Positions 44,631-55,234 of a stretch of DNA of 64,000 nt are shown piece by piece (position 1 is the stretch's first letter; every line of letters begins with the position of its first letter). This stretch comes from Macrotis lagotis (taxonomy: Eukaryota > Chordata > Mammalia > Peramelemorphia > Peramelidae). The stretch spans positions 652,726,957 through 652,790,956 of the forward strand of contig NC_133666.1 in the NCBI RefSeq assembly GCF_037893015.1. Reading direction: 5' to 3'. The position numbers and the translations under genes were made by a program. Below the pieces are notes generated by a model. The model saw nothing but the letters and a program-made list of their open reading frames with translations. It made no database searches and was not told the origin of the DNA.

Positions 44631-44979
44631 AAAAAAAGTAATTCAGAGCTTAATTTATTGTTTTCTTGGTCCTTGAGGTTTGAAAAAGTAATGGAGAGAA
44701 TGTTAATAATGCAAATTAAATTTAAAACTGTGTCCTGATTGAATTCTGCCCCCCCCCCCCCCAAACACAGAGTCAATTGTTAAACATTTACTAACATACT
44801 CCTGCTGGTAGCCCTTCTGGATTCATTTGAGTTTGTCAGTGTCATTCCCAAAATGTAATTCAATAATGGAACATAATATTCCAGATAGAGTCTAATCTTG
44901 AAGACAGAGATCATTTGAGTTATTTCTTCTCCATTTCTATCAATTCTCACATAGTCTGGACTAATGTACTTTCACCATC

Positions 44980-45252
44980 CGAGATTCTCTCCTGTGGCTT
45001 ATCAATGGAGGAAGACAATTAAACTTTGTCAAATTTGTAAATAAAACAAAGTTGAGAATGAAACATAATCTATTGGACGGTAGAATCAAGAGTTTAAGAG
45101 AGCTTCATTTACTGGAATAATGGGATAAATCCAATAAAATTAAAAGTTACCAAAAATAAATGTTAAGTTCAGTTATTAAAGAGTCATATATCTCAAGGGT
45201 AGAGAGCCTTGGCTTGACAAAGAGTCATGTGAAAAGGACTTAGGAGGTCACT
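44980..45252 (+). repeat. L3/CR1 LINE, plus
   Basis: TCAAATTTGTAAATAAAACAAAG, GGATAAATCCAATAAAATT and GTGAAAAGGACTTAGGAGG match L3 downstream of the reverse transcriptase domain. Confidence 0.7.
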
Positions 45253-45257
45253 ATTAG

Positions 45258-45540
45258 CCAGCACTGGCCTTGGAGTCAGGAGGACAGGAATTCAAATCTG
45301 GCCTCAGACATTTGACTCTTACTAGCTGTGTGACTTTGGACAAGACATTTAACCCTGATTGCCCTCCCATCCAGGGCCATCTTCAGTCATCCTGATTCAT
45401 ATCTGACTCTGGAGGAGAAAGTGAGGCTGGTGACTTAGTACAGCACCCTCTCACTTAAATCCAATTCATGTGTTTGTCATGGCATCACCTCCCTGATGTC
45501 ATGGTCTTCTTCCAAAATGAAGGATAAACATTATTATTAG
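45258..45540 (+). repeat. RTE-tailed SINE, plus
   Basis: CACTGGCCTTGGAGTCAGG, CCATCCAGGGCCATCTTC, TGATGTCATGGTCTTCTTCC and AAAATGAAGGATAAAC. It is inserted in L3. Confidence 0.93.
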
Positions 45541-46139
45541 TTCTGATAGTACTCAAGAAAACTAATTTGCTCTTTGATTTCATTAAAAGATACCTAGTGT
45601 TTACATTAAATGATAAATTTTTTTTCCTTGATCTGTTTCAGATTGTATCTGCAAGTATCACGTTCTATTCTTTGATTATTACATTTGGGAAATGAAATTG
45701 TAGTGCATTCAGGATAAAAGTCTCCCAGTATGGGAAGGGGAGTAACAACTAGGCTAAAGGAACTGGAGAAGCCTTGGGAGGCAGGAAACTCAAGAAGTGT
45801 CTATAAGCATCTGAAAGACTTAAGGAATAGAATGTGGGGTAGGGAGGCTCACTTTTATTGGTTGAAGAGGACAGAACTAGGATCAATTTGAGGAACTAAC
45901 ATCTTGGTTCAGTGGGGAAAGGGATAAAGACTAGGTTTTCAATGGGAAAATTCTAGGGTCTCTTCTACATATAAAATTTTGGATAGTTTAGATTTCTTTC
46001 CTTTTCCATGCCTGGGTAGTTGCTAATACAAAACCTTTTTAATCCCTTGATTCCTGGATAGCAAATCATCTAAAAAGTGGTTTGCTTTAGAGGCTGAGTA
46101 AGTGATATAATGCTGACTAATAGCAGAATTCTGAAATTA
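45541..46139. other. Unassigned sequence upstream of the receptor
   Basis: No repeat named. Any untranslated first exon and promoter of the olfactory receptor would be expected within a few kilobases upstream, but I cannot pick a TATA box or donor site with confidence. Confidence 0.4.
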
Positions 46140-46400
46140 TGGAATCTTAGAATCACAGAATATTAGTCTGAAGGGGTTTTGAAGGGTTTCTAATACAATC
46201 AATACATGAATCTTATTGACTATCCTTTGAATACTTCCACCAAGGAGGAGTTTATCATCTTCTATGCCAGAGTATTTCATTTTTGAGCATCTTTCATTAT
46301 TAAATGCTATATTGAGATAAAATGAATCTCTCTTTAACTTTTTCCCATTGGTCTTATGACCTCTTAGAGGTAGAAAGGTGTGGTTGCTCCTGAGGAGAAA
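46140..46400 (-). repeat. L3/CR1 3' end, minus
   Basis: CTTTGAATACTTCCACC-like, ACCAAGGAGGAGTTTATC, CCCATTGGTCTTATGACCTC, the reverse order of the L3 terminus. MIR3-like text precedes it. Confidence 0.6.
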
Positions 46401-46419
46401 GAGGTTGCTTCAGAAATCA

Positions 46420-46620
46420 AATGAGTACAAGATGGAATATAATATGATGCAATTGTATAAGGATAAATAAAGTTCTTCATTTTGGTTCTAAACACTCACC
46501 ACAAAGTACAGGCAGGGAGAAGTGTGACTAGACACAGTTCATGTGAAAAAGACCTGAGGGATTTAGTGGACTGCAAGCTCAATATGAGCTGACTATGAAG
46601 TATAAGCTACGAATATTAAT
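46420..46620 (+). repeat. L3/CR1 LINE fragment, plus
   Basis: AAGTTCTTCATTTTGGTTC, GTGAAAAAGACCTGAGGG and GTGGACTGCAAGCTCAATATG. Confidence 0.75.
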
Positions 46621-46761
46621 GGGAAATGAGGTTGCATTCACATAGGTCCATTTATACTCTATTTGTATGTAACTAATACAATTTCTTATACAAATGCTAC
46701 AGCCTTCCTGATGATGGTTATCCATCTGCTGCTGGAAGACTTCTAGTGGTATAGTCATAAA

Positions 46762-46780
46762 CCACTTTTTCTTTCTCCAG
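46762..46780 (+). other. Splice acceptor just upstream of the receptor ATG
   Basis: A pyrimidine tract CTTTTTCTTTCTCC followed by AG, four bases before the start codon. Olfactory receptor genes typically have one coding exon whose 3' splice site lies at or near the ATG, with non-coding exons upstream. Confidence 0.75.
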
Positions 46781-46784
46781 ATAC

Positions 46785-47726
46785 ATGGAACTAGGGAATA
46801 AAACAAATGCTCAAGAATTCTTTCTTCTGGGACTTTCAGATAAACCTGAACAGCAGCCTCTCCTCTTTGCAGTATTCCTGTGCATGTACCTTATTACTGT
46901 GACTGGCAACCTACTGATCATCCTGGCCATTGGCTCTGATTCACATCTTCATACTCCTATGTACTTCTTTCTTGCCAACCTCTCCTTTGTAGACCTCTGT
47001 CTGGCTACTAACACTGTCCCCAAGATGTTGGCAAACATTCAGTCCAGGACTAAGTCCATTTCTTATATCTGCTGCCTGACACAGATGTATTTTTTCCACT
47101 TTTTTGGAATCATGGACAGTGTCTTGATTGCTGTGATGGCCTATGACCGCTTTGTGGCCATCTGTCATCCACTGCATTACACAACAATTATGAGTCCACG
47201 TCTCTGTGGGCTGCTGGTGGGTGGGCCTTGGGTATTCTCTTGCTTGATTTCCCTGGCACATACCCTTTTGATGTCTCGTTTGTACTTCTGTGCCAGCACT
47301 GAGCTCCCTCACTTCTTCTGTGACCTTACACCACTACTCCGATTGTCCTGTTCTGACACTACAGCAAATAAGATCTTGGTGCTCATTGTGGGAGGGATGG
47401 TGATCGTCACACCCTTCCTCTGCATCCTTGCCTCCTATGGTCGAATTGTCGCAGCTATTCTAAAGGTGCCCTCTGCAGGGGGCAGGAAGAAAGCTTTCTC
47501 CACCTGCAGCTCTCACCTCTCTGTAGTGGCACTCTTCTATGGGACCACCATTGGGGTCTACCTCAGTCCCTCCTCTATCCACACAGCTGTGAAGGATAAA
47601 GCTTCTGCTGTGATGTACACAGTGATCACACCTATGCTGAACCCTTTCATCTATAGCCTGCGGAGCCGAGATATGAAGGGGGCTTTGAAAAAGCTTGTGA
47701 GTAGGAAAATTGCCTCATCCCCATAA
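46785..47726 (+). CDS. Class II olfactory receptor, family 1, OR1N-like
   Basis: An intact, single-exon, seven-transmembrane G-protein-coupled odorant receptor of 313 residues, the usual length. Features in order: N-glycosylation site NKT (5-7); TM1 with GN (41-42); [13 protein letters not shown] (55-67) in TM2; conserved Cys97 and Cys179 for the extracellular disulfide, with the extra loop cysteines 169 and 189; [10 protein letters not shown] (118-127) at the TM3 end for G-protein coupling; SY (217-218) in TM5; [10 protein letters not shown] (236-245) at TM6; [11 protein letters not shown] (283-293) in TM7. Short extracellular loops and no insertion mark class [24 protein letters not shown]-type TM1 wording and HTLLMSRL / [16 protein letters not shown] in loop 2 are closest in memory to OR1N, then OR1J. 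All key motifs are kept, so it is probably functional. The start is supported by an acceptor ending four bases upstream. No second receptor lies in the window. Confidence 0.97.
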   Translation: MELGNKTNAQEFFLLGLSDKPEQQPLLFAVFLCMYLITVTGNLLIILAIGSDSHLHTPMYFFLANLSFVDLCLATNTVPKMLANIQSRTKSISYICCLTQMYFFHFFGIMDSVLIAVMAYDRFVAICHPLHYTTIMSPRLCGLLVGGPWVFSCLISLAHTLLMSRLYFCASTELPHFFCDLTPLLRLSCSDTTANKILVLIVGGMVIVTPFLCILASYGRIVAAILKVPSAGGRKKAFSTCSSHLSVVALFYGTTIGVYLSPSSIHTAVKDKASAVMYTVITPMLNPFIYSLRSRDMKGALKKLVSRKIASSP

Positions 47727-48230
47727 CATCTTCTTTTGGACTTCCCAAGTCAGTTGCTCTGGAGAAGAAAGATCTAGTGATGAAAACCTTGACTGGATAC
47801 AGAGACTTCTGGCTTGGATATATGCATATTTGGAAATATAGTTTAAGAACTCAGATTCCAAGCATCAGGGAATTCCTGCAACCCCAAACCTAGGTGTAGC
47901 AAAGGTTTCTGCAGTCCTGGAACAATTTACTGGATCCATTTTTCTTTAGTCTGACTCAGAATTGAATCACTTTGTACATAGTGGGTAGAAGGGAGTGCAA
48001 CTCACTCTTTCCAACCATGACCTGGTCCCTCAGCAATCAATTCAGAAATACCTGCTGTTTCCCTCGGCTTCTGAGAGTGAAACTAAGGGAACATAAGAGT
48101 TGATCACAGGAGTATTTCAATGTACCGAAACTTAAGTATGGAGATAATAGTCCTCCCTGCCCTGAGTTGGCCACCATCCGTTTTCTCATTCTGTTATCTA
48201 TACTGGGTTTTCTTGTGAAAGTGAAGATGC
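47727..48230. other. Unassigned sequence 3' of the receptor
   Basis: Presumed 3' UTR and flank. I find no canonical AATAAA in this interval; an ATAAAA variant lies near 48,258. Confidence 0.4.
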
Positions 48231-49050
48231 TGTAGAGTTAGATTGTATGAGGAGACATAAAATTGAGTTAGGATAAGGTTGGGTAACAAGAGATTGAACT
48301 AGATAAAATGGAGGGTTGGGTGAAGTTGGTGTGAGATGTGATATGGAGGAGTAAAACTTGGTGAAATTGGATAAGGTGGGATAAGACTGGATACGGATGT
48401 AATACGGAGAGGTAAGTTTGGAAGAGGAATGTTGAATTAGGGAAGAAGGAAGAGGTGGGATGAATTTGAGGGAAGTCCAGGTAAAACAGGTTGATGTAAG
48501 TAAGCATTTTTATAGTGTCTACTGTGAGCCAGGGAGTGTTTTAAGTCATTTTTACAAACATCTCACTTCATAATGGAGAGTATGCTGGAAGGATGTAGGT
48601 GAATTTGGGTTAGGTGTAGTAAGGAAGGTGAAGATAGTAGAGAGAACAGTAATACAATTGAATGTAGTTTGGATAAGGTGGATGGAGGCTAAGTGAATCT
48701 GGCTGAAGTTGTGCAGGGATTGAAAAGTTGATAGAAGAAGGGTAGAGGTGTCATGAGGCAGGATGAAAGAGAATAACATTTTGAGAGACTACTTAGGGTG
48801 GAGTGAGGTTGTATGAGGTAGAGGAAGGTTAAATAAGACAGTGAGATTGGGGAAAGAAAAGCAAGGAGAAGAAAAGTAGAAAAAAAGAAGGGGTGAGGCC
48901 AAGAAAGGATGAAGAGTTGGAAGGGGAGGAATGAGTGGATGGATATGAGACAGGAGAAAGTTGACTGAGAAAAGGTGAGGGTTTAATGGAAATGGATAAT
49001 GCAGGGTGTGACTGGGTGGGTGAGGCAAGAGGAGAGAGATGCCAAATTTT
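48231..49050. repeat. C-depleted G/A-rich tract, degenerate minisatellite-like
   Basis: By hand count only about 42 of 780 plus-strand bases (48,241-49,020) are C. Phrases such as GGATAAGGTTGGG, GGATAAGGTGGG, GGATAAGGTGGA, GATTGTATGAGG and GGTTGTATGAGG recur irregularly. Consecutive antisense open frames exist only because this strand bias removes stop codons. A short MIR/L2-like piece (48,497-48,575) interrupts it and carries most of the C residues. Confidence 0.75.
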
Positions 49051-49242
49051 TCCTCACCTCTTGGAAGCTGTTTCAAAGGGAAAGATGATGTTCACCATGA
49101 TTTTTTTTTCCTATTTAGATCTTTATTTCTATCTGTTGCTTTGAAGATGAGTGGGTCTGGGTGAGATTGTACAAGAAGAGGGTTTAGGTAAAGGTGGAAT
49201 GAATCTAGACCTCTATGTCTCTTACAATCAATTGGTTCATTT

Positions 49243-49409
49243 ACTTTTTTTTTTTTTTTTTTTTTAGGTTTTTGCAAGGCAAATGGGGTTAAGTGGCTTT
49301 CCCAAGGCCACACAACTAGGTAATTATTAAGTGTCTGAGGTCAAATTTGAACTCAGGCACTCCTGCCCCCAGGGCCAGTGCTCTATCCACTGTGCCACCT
49401 AGCCACCCC
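49243..49409 (-). repeat. tRNA-derived SINE with long poly-T, minus
   Basis: A run of about 22 T is followed by AGGTTTTTGCAAGGCAAATG and ends CCACCTAGCCACCCC. A short TSD TTCATTTA lies on both sides. Confidence 0.95.
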
Positions 49410-49564
49410 ATTCATTTAATTGACTCATCTAATTGACTCTGCTTTACTGGATCCTACATAATACTACATATCCCCCACAATCAATTTGGGGGTCGAATAT
49501 TGGGGGTTTGATTATCTCTGGGTATCACTGCAAGTCTCTCTGTATAAAACCACTGGTTCTCAGA

Positions 49565-49690
49565 GTCTGAAGGTGTCTCAGGTCATCTAGTCGATCATCT
49601 ACTCCACTGCTAACCAATACAGGATTTACCTTTGCAATTTAGTCTGTTCTTCCACATCTTCGATGACAGGAAACTCATTTTTTTTAAAGA
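49565..49690 (-). repeat. L3/CR1 3' end, minus
   Basis: CTCAGGTCATCTAGTCGATC and CGATGACAGGAAACTC are reverse L3 terminus. 49,410-49,564 is unassigned. Confidence 0.55.
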
Positions 49691-49704
49691 TATACATTTC
49701 TGAG

Positions 49705-49975
49705 AATTAGCATAGTATAGCAGAGAACTGGAACCTAGGTAGCACTCCTAGGTCTGGAATCAGGAGTATCTGAGTTCAAATCCCAGCTCAGATACTTATT
49801 GTCTGTATGACTCTAGGTAAGTCATTTAATCTTTGTTTACCTCAGTTTCCTCAACTGTAAAACAGGAATAATAATAGCACCCATCTCCCAGGGTTATTTT
49901 GAGGATCAAATTAGATCATTGTAAAGTACTTAGCATAGTGCCTAGCTTATAAATGTCAGCTATCATTATCACTAC
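49705..49975 (+). repeat. MIR, nearly full-length, plus
   Basis: AGCATAGTATAGCAGAGAAC, GAGTTCAAATCCCAGCTC, CCTCAGTTTCCTCAACTG, GGGTTATTTTGAGGATC and AGTACTTAGCATAGTGCC are in MIR sense order. Confidence 0.85.
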
Positions 49976-51969
49976 AGCCATCATAATCCTCCATATCAAT
50001 TGCAGAATGACTCATTATAAATTTGAAGCAGTTTCTTGTATATCTTGGAAATGAGACTTTCATCAGAGAACCTTGCTGCAAATGGTCTTTTCCTCCCCAT
50101 TTATCTAATTTTCTTATAATCTTAGCTGAATTAACTTTGTGCAAACATATTTAAATTTTGTATGATCAGAATGGTCAGTTTTGTGTTTTGTGTAGCTAAC
50201 AAGTAATTTCTTCCTTACTTCTCCAATTTGTTTGTGATGTTACTCTTTTTACCCAAGTCATATATTCATTTGAATTCATCTTGGTATATGGTATGAGATA
50301 TTGTTCTATGCCTAGTTTCTGTCAGCTGCTTTCTTGTTTTTCCAACAGTTTTTGTTTAATAGTGAATTATTTCTTTTGATAGCTTGGATTTTTGAAGTTA
50401 TCAAATACTAGGCAACTATACTCATTTGCTTCTGTACATTGTATACCCAATCTGGCCAAGCTCTTCATTCCTAATTTAATATCAAATTATTTTCATGATC
50501 ACAGCTTCGAAGTATAATTTGAATCTGGTAGTGTTAGTGCTTCTTTTTTTGCTCTTTAAATTTATTCTCTTGATTTTATTGATCTTTTCTTTCTCTGGAC
50601 AAATTTTGCTATGTGTTTCTACATTTATAAAGAAATTCTTTGGTAGTTCGGTTGGTGTAAACAAATTAATTTAGGTAGCATTGTCATTTTTATTTTATTG
50701 ACTCAGACTTCCCATAAATAATTAGTATTTCTCCAATTATTTAGATTTAGATTCTACTGAGGAATGCTTTCTAATTTTCTTCATCTAGTTCCTGTGTGTT
50801 TGTCTTGTCAGGTAAACTGTTAAATTTTTGATACTTTTTGTAGTTATATTAAGAGGCATTTCTCTTTCTATTTTGTCCTGCTGGATTTTTTATTGACAAT
50901 ATACAGAAATTCTTATGATTTATCTGCTTTATTTTATATTCTGCAACTTTACTGAAGTTGTTAAGCATTTTGATTGGTTTTTGGCTGATGTTCTAAGCTT
51001 CTCTAAGTAAACCATCAAATCATTTGCAAAAACGATAATTTTATTTCTTCATTGCTTATGCTTAGTCCTTTAATTTCATTTTCTTGTCTTATTGTTATAG
51101 TTACTATTCTTAGCAGCATATTGAATAATAAGGATAATAAGGATATTCTTGCTTTATCCCTGTTCTAATTTATCCTCATTAAAGATAATGCTGTCTTTGT
51201 TTAAATAGCTTCTGCTTCTCATATTTATAAAAATTAATATATTCTTATGCTTTTTACTTTTTAACAAGAATAGATACCTTATTAAAAGTTTCTTCTGCAT
51301 CTATTAATATAATCATATGGTTTTTGCTTTTTGTTTTTGCTATTTATATGGTTGACTATCTTTGCAGTTGACCTATTATTAAAGCAATTTTGCATTCCTG
51401 GTACAAAACCAACATGGTCATAGTGTGTAATCTTTGTTCTATGTGGCTGACATTTTCTTGCTAATATTTTATTTAAAAATTGGGAATATTGGCTTTCTTT
51501 TAAAGTAAAGAGAAAGTTTTCTCTTTGCTTTAGGTATCAATGCCATATCTGTCTTATAGAAGGAATTATGCAGTATTTCTTCTTTTTAAAATTAATTTTT
51601 TAAACAAACATAAAAATAAAAATATTTAAAAAAATAGTTGATGTAGTATTCAAGTTAATTATTTTTTAAATGTTTGAATTTGTTCATAAAAGCATTCAAT
51701 ACAAATGAATTTTTCTTTGGGAGTTAATTAATAACATTAATTTCTTTTTTCTAAGTTAAGGTTTTATTTAAATTTCCTATTTCTACATCTGTCAATCTTG
51801 GCATTTTCTATTTTTGTAAATTTTAATCCATTCAATTTAGATTGCCAATTTTATTAGCATGTAATTTGACAAAATAGCTCCTAATAATTTCTTTTATTTC
51901 TTAGTTGTAAATTCACCTTTTTCATTTTTTATACTAGTAACTTGGTTTTCTTCTTTTTTAAAAGCCAAG

Positions 51970-52117
51970 GGGTGGCTAGGTGGCACAGTGGATAGAGCAC
52001 TGGCCCTGGAGTCAGGAGTACCTGAGTTCAAATCCAGTCTCAGACATTTAATAATTACCTAGCTGTGTGGTCTTGGGCAAGCCACTTAAGCCCATTGCTT
52101 TGCAAAAACTAAAAAAA
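51970..52117 (+). repeat. tRNA-derived SINE, young, plus (inside L1)
   Basis: GGGTGGCTAGGTGGCACAGT through TTTGCAAAAACTAAAAAA, with TSD AAAAGCCAAG at both ends (51,960-51,969, 52,118-52,127). Confidence 0.96.
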
Positions 52118-52659
52118 AAAAGCCAAGTTAGCTATTGATTTATCAATTTTATTGTTTTAAAAAAGTTGCTATTATTTATTAATTTTATTTTTTTCTTTTA
52201 ATATGGTCAATCTCTTTTCAACATTTTGCATTTATATTTTGTTGTTCAATTGGAGGTTTTAGTTTTCTAAAGTTTTTAAAAATTGAATGCTCATTAATTG
52301 ATCTGATTTTTTTCTCCATTATTGATTAAAGTATTTAGTTAAAAAAAATTTCCCACATATACTACTTTGGTTGCATCCCTACAATTTTGGTATGTTGTCT
52401 TATTGTCTTATTGTTACCGTTAACTTTAATGAAATTATCAATTGTTTCTAAAAATTTGTTAATTGATACCCTTTCTCTATGATTATTTACTCTAATAATT
52501 TTAAAATATTTGCTTCCAGTCCTCTTTGTTGAATAAAATTTTTGTTGTATTATGGGCTGCAAATGTTATATTTGATATTTCTGTTTTTATTCATTTGTTT
52601 AAGAGTTCTTATGGTCCCTTTTTTTTCTTATGATCACGTAAAACAGTGGTAACTTTTTT

Positions 52660-52807
52660 TTCTTTACTTTTTGCAAGGCAATGGGGTTAAATGGCTTGCC
52701 CAAGGCCACACAGCTAGGTAATTATTACGTGTCTGAGGCTGAATTTGAACTCAGGTACTCCTGACTCCAGGGCCGATGCTCTATCCACTGAGTCACCTAG
52801 CTGCCCC
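52660..52807 (-). repeat. tRNA-derived SINE, minus (inside L1)
   Basis: TSD AGTGGTAACTTTTTT on both sides (52,645 and 52,810-52,824); body from ACTTTTTGCAAGGCAATGGG to CACCTAGCTGCCCC. Confidence 0.96.
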
Positions 52808-53164
52808 AAAGTGGTAACTTTTTTATGAAGGTGTCATGCACAACTTGGAAATATGCGTACTCTTTTATATTCCCATTCAGTATTCTCTGGAGGTCTAGCA
52901 AATATACCTTTTCTTAAAAATTTGCTCAGGTCCTGCATTTCTTTTTTTGTTTGTTTGTTTTATAAATTTACTTAGGTCTATAAGTAAATTGAAACCTTTT
53001 ATCATTTTATTATTTCTCCCTGTAATTCAATCTTTTCTTTATGAATTTAGATGCTATGCTATTTGATGCATGTATATTTAGTAATTATATTAATTCATTG
53101 TCTATGGGACCTTTCAGTAAATCTAATTTAATTAGATCTATTAATTTGTTGTCATGTTATCTGA

Positions 53165-53405
53165 AGGAAACAAAAATTTAAGTGTCTACTAAGTCTTAAG
53201 CATTGTGCTAAGTATTTTGCAAATGTTATGTCATTTGATCTTCATAATAACCTTGAGAGGCAGATGTTATTTTTATCCCACTTTACAGGTAAGGAATCTG
53301 GAACAGACAGAGATTAAATGACTTACCCAGTGTCACACAGCAAGTAAGTTCTGAGGTTGAATTTGGACTTGCATCTTCTTGTCTCCAGGTTGCCTATTCA
53401 GTTTG
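53165..53405 (-). repeat. MIR-like SINE, minus (inside L1)
   Basis: AAGCATTGTGCTAAGTATTTTGC, TTTGATCTTCATAATAACC and CCCAGTGTCACACAGCAAG. Its presence inside an L1 means either that L1 is very old or that this MIR-like family stayed active in this lineage. Confidence 0.8.
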
Positions 53406-54305
53406 CCCTGTCTTAGGTGGCTGGTAAAATAATTGATATACTTGCCTTTTTAATTTCAGCTGAAGCATAATTTTTACTCCAGTCCCTTTACTCTATCTGC
53501 TTATTTATGTTTCGAGTATATTTCTTCTAAACAATATATTGTTGAATTCTGTTTTCTAATCCTTTCTGTTCTCTTATTCCTTTTTAATTGGGGAGTTAAA
53601 TTCATTTACATGCATAATTATGACAATTAATTGTGTATTTTCTTCTGCTCTATTTTCTTATACTTTTCCTTTTTCTTCTCCAGTTGCTCTTTAAGAATTT
53701 GTTTAAGACTAATCCTTCCCTTAATCTTCCTTCCTTCTTATTTTCCCCTACACTTAACTGCTTCCCTTCCTATTTCCTTTTTGAGTGAGATGCATTTTTG
53801 CACCCAGTTGTGTCAGCTGAATTTTCTCCTTTGATCAGTTCATATGAAAGTGAGATTCAATTGTAGTATACTCCCTCAACTATTTATTACACAATTTCCA
53901 CTTTTACAATCCAATTTATGTGAGATAATTTTTCACCATCCTTCTCTCTTTCCTTTCACAATGAATTCCTCTATCTCTTCATTCTCAATCTTCTTTTAAG
54001 ATCATCAAAACTTAACAGAACCACTTTCAAGTCTTCTGACTAGCTAAACATACTGCATGCTCTCTTAAGAGGACAAATTTTAGAAGAGTCATATGTATTA
54101 TCTCATATTAAAATGTAAGCAGTTTATCCTTGTTTGCTCCCTTATGATTATTAATTCAAGTTTATATTTTTATATTTCTCTTGACTATGATGTCTGCACA
54201 TCAATATTTCTATGCAGCTCTGGTAATTTCATCAGGAATGCTAATAAGACATATTTCACTAAAGATTCATTTTTTTCCCCTAGTAGGATTATACTAAGTT
54301 TTTCT

Positions 54306-54507
54306 TCTTTTTTATTTATTCATTCATTCATCCATTCATTTATCTATCTATTTATTTATTTTTTGGTTTTTGCAAGGCAAAGGGTTAAGTGACTTGTCCA
54401 AGATCACACTGCTAGGTAATTATTAAGTGTCTGAGGCCAGATTTGAGTTCAGGTCCTCCTAACTTTGGGGTTGGTGCTCTATCCACTACACTACCTAGCT
54501 GCCCCCA
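54306..54507 (-). repeat. tRNA-derived SINE with (TTTA/TTCA)n tail, minus (inside L1)
   Basis: TSD ATACTAAGTTTTTC / ATACTCAGTTTTTC. The tail has turned into a TTTA-TTCA-TCTA microsatellite (54,310-54,362). Confidence 0.93.
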
Positions 54508-54747
54508 TATACTCAGTTTTTCATTCAAATTACTCTTGATTATATGTCTCTATTCTTTGCTCTACTGAATAGGTCCAAGTTCTGTGCTCTTTTATAGTGG
54601 GGGATGCTAATTATTGTGTGAACCCACATGCAGCTTTTTGGTACTTGAGTTCTTTCTGACTGCCTGCAGTATGCTCTTCTTTAACTTGGATGTTCTACAT
54701 TTTGATTAAAATGTTCTATAAGTTTTCTTTGGAGGGTTTCATTCAGG

Positions 54748-54904
54748 TTTTTTTTAGGGTTTTTTTTTGCAAGGCAAACGGGGTTAAGTGGCTTGCCCAA
54801 GGCCACACAGCTAGGTAATTATTAAGTGTCTGAGACTGGATTTAAACCCAGGTACTCCTGACTCCAGGGCTGCTGCTTTATCCACTAGGCCATCTAGCCG
54901 CCCC
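54748..54904 (-). repeat. tRNA-derived SINE, young, minus (inside L1)
   Basis: A perfect 18-bp TSD TGGAGGGTTTCATTCAGG lies at 54,730-54,747 and 54,905-54,922. Among the most recent insertions in the window. Confidence 0.98.
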
Positions 54905-55114
54905 TGGAGGGTTTCATTCAGGAGGTGACTTGTGGATCCTTTCTATTTCTACTTTCTCCCTCTGGTTCTAAGAGATTTAGTCAGCTTTGCTTTATGATAA
55001 CTTGAAATATGATGGCCAGACTTTTTTTTTTTGGTCATTGCTTTTAGAGAGTACAATAATTTTTAAATTAGCTCTCCTCAATCTGCTTCCCATATCAGTG
55101 GGAAGCACTGAAGC

Positions 55115-55234
55115 ATCATAAATGAGTTTTTTTCTATTGACCAAAAAAGGAAAAACTAGAATAAATGGTGGAAATTCCAAAGAGAAGAGGTAAAATCAAA
55201 GAAGGCAGAGTAGCATCAAGGATAGCCCACTTCC
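55115..55234 (+). repeat. Inverted copy of the L1 head
   Basis: These 120 bases align without gaps to the reverse complement of 56,513-56,632, with 13 mismatches by hand count (about 89% identity). The alignment spans the GGCAGAGTAGCATCAAGG head. Confidence 0.9.

Noticed and set aside
46941-47312. 123-codon minus-strand frame.
   Set aside because: It is the shadow of the olfactory receptor gene.
48268-49076. Three consecutive minus-strand frames rich in Leu, Pro, Ser and Thr.
   Set aside because: They are produced by the C-depleted strand bias, not by coding constraint; no motifs, and the breaks between them are irregular.
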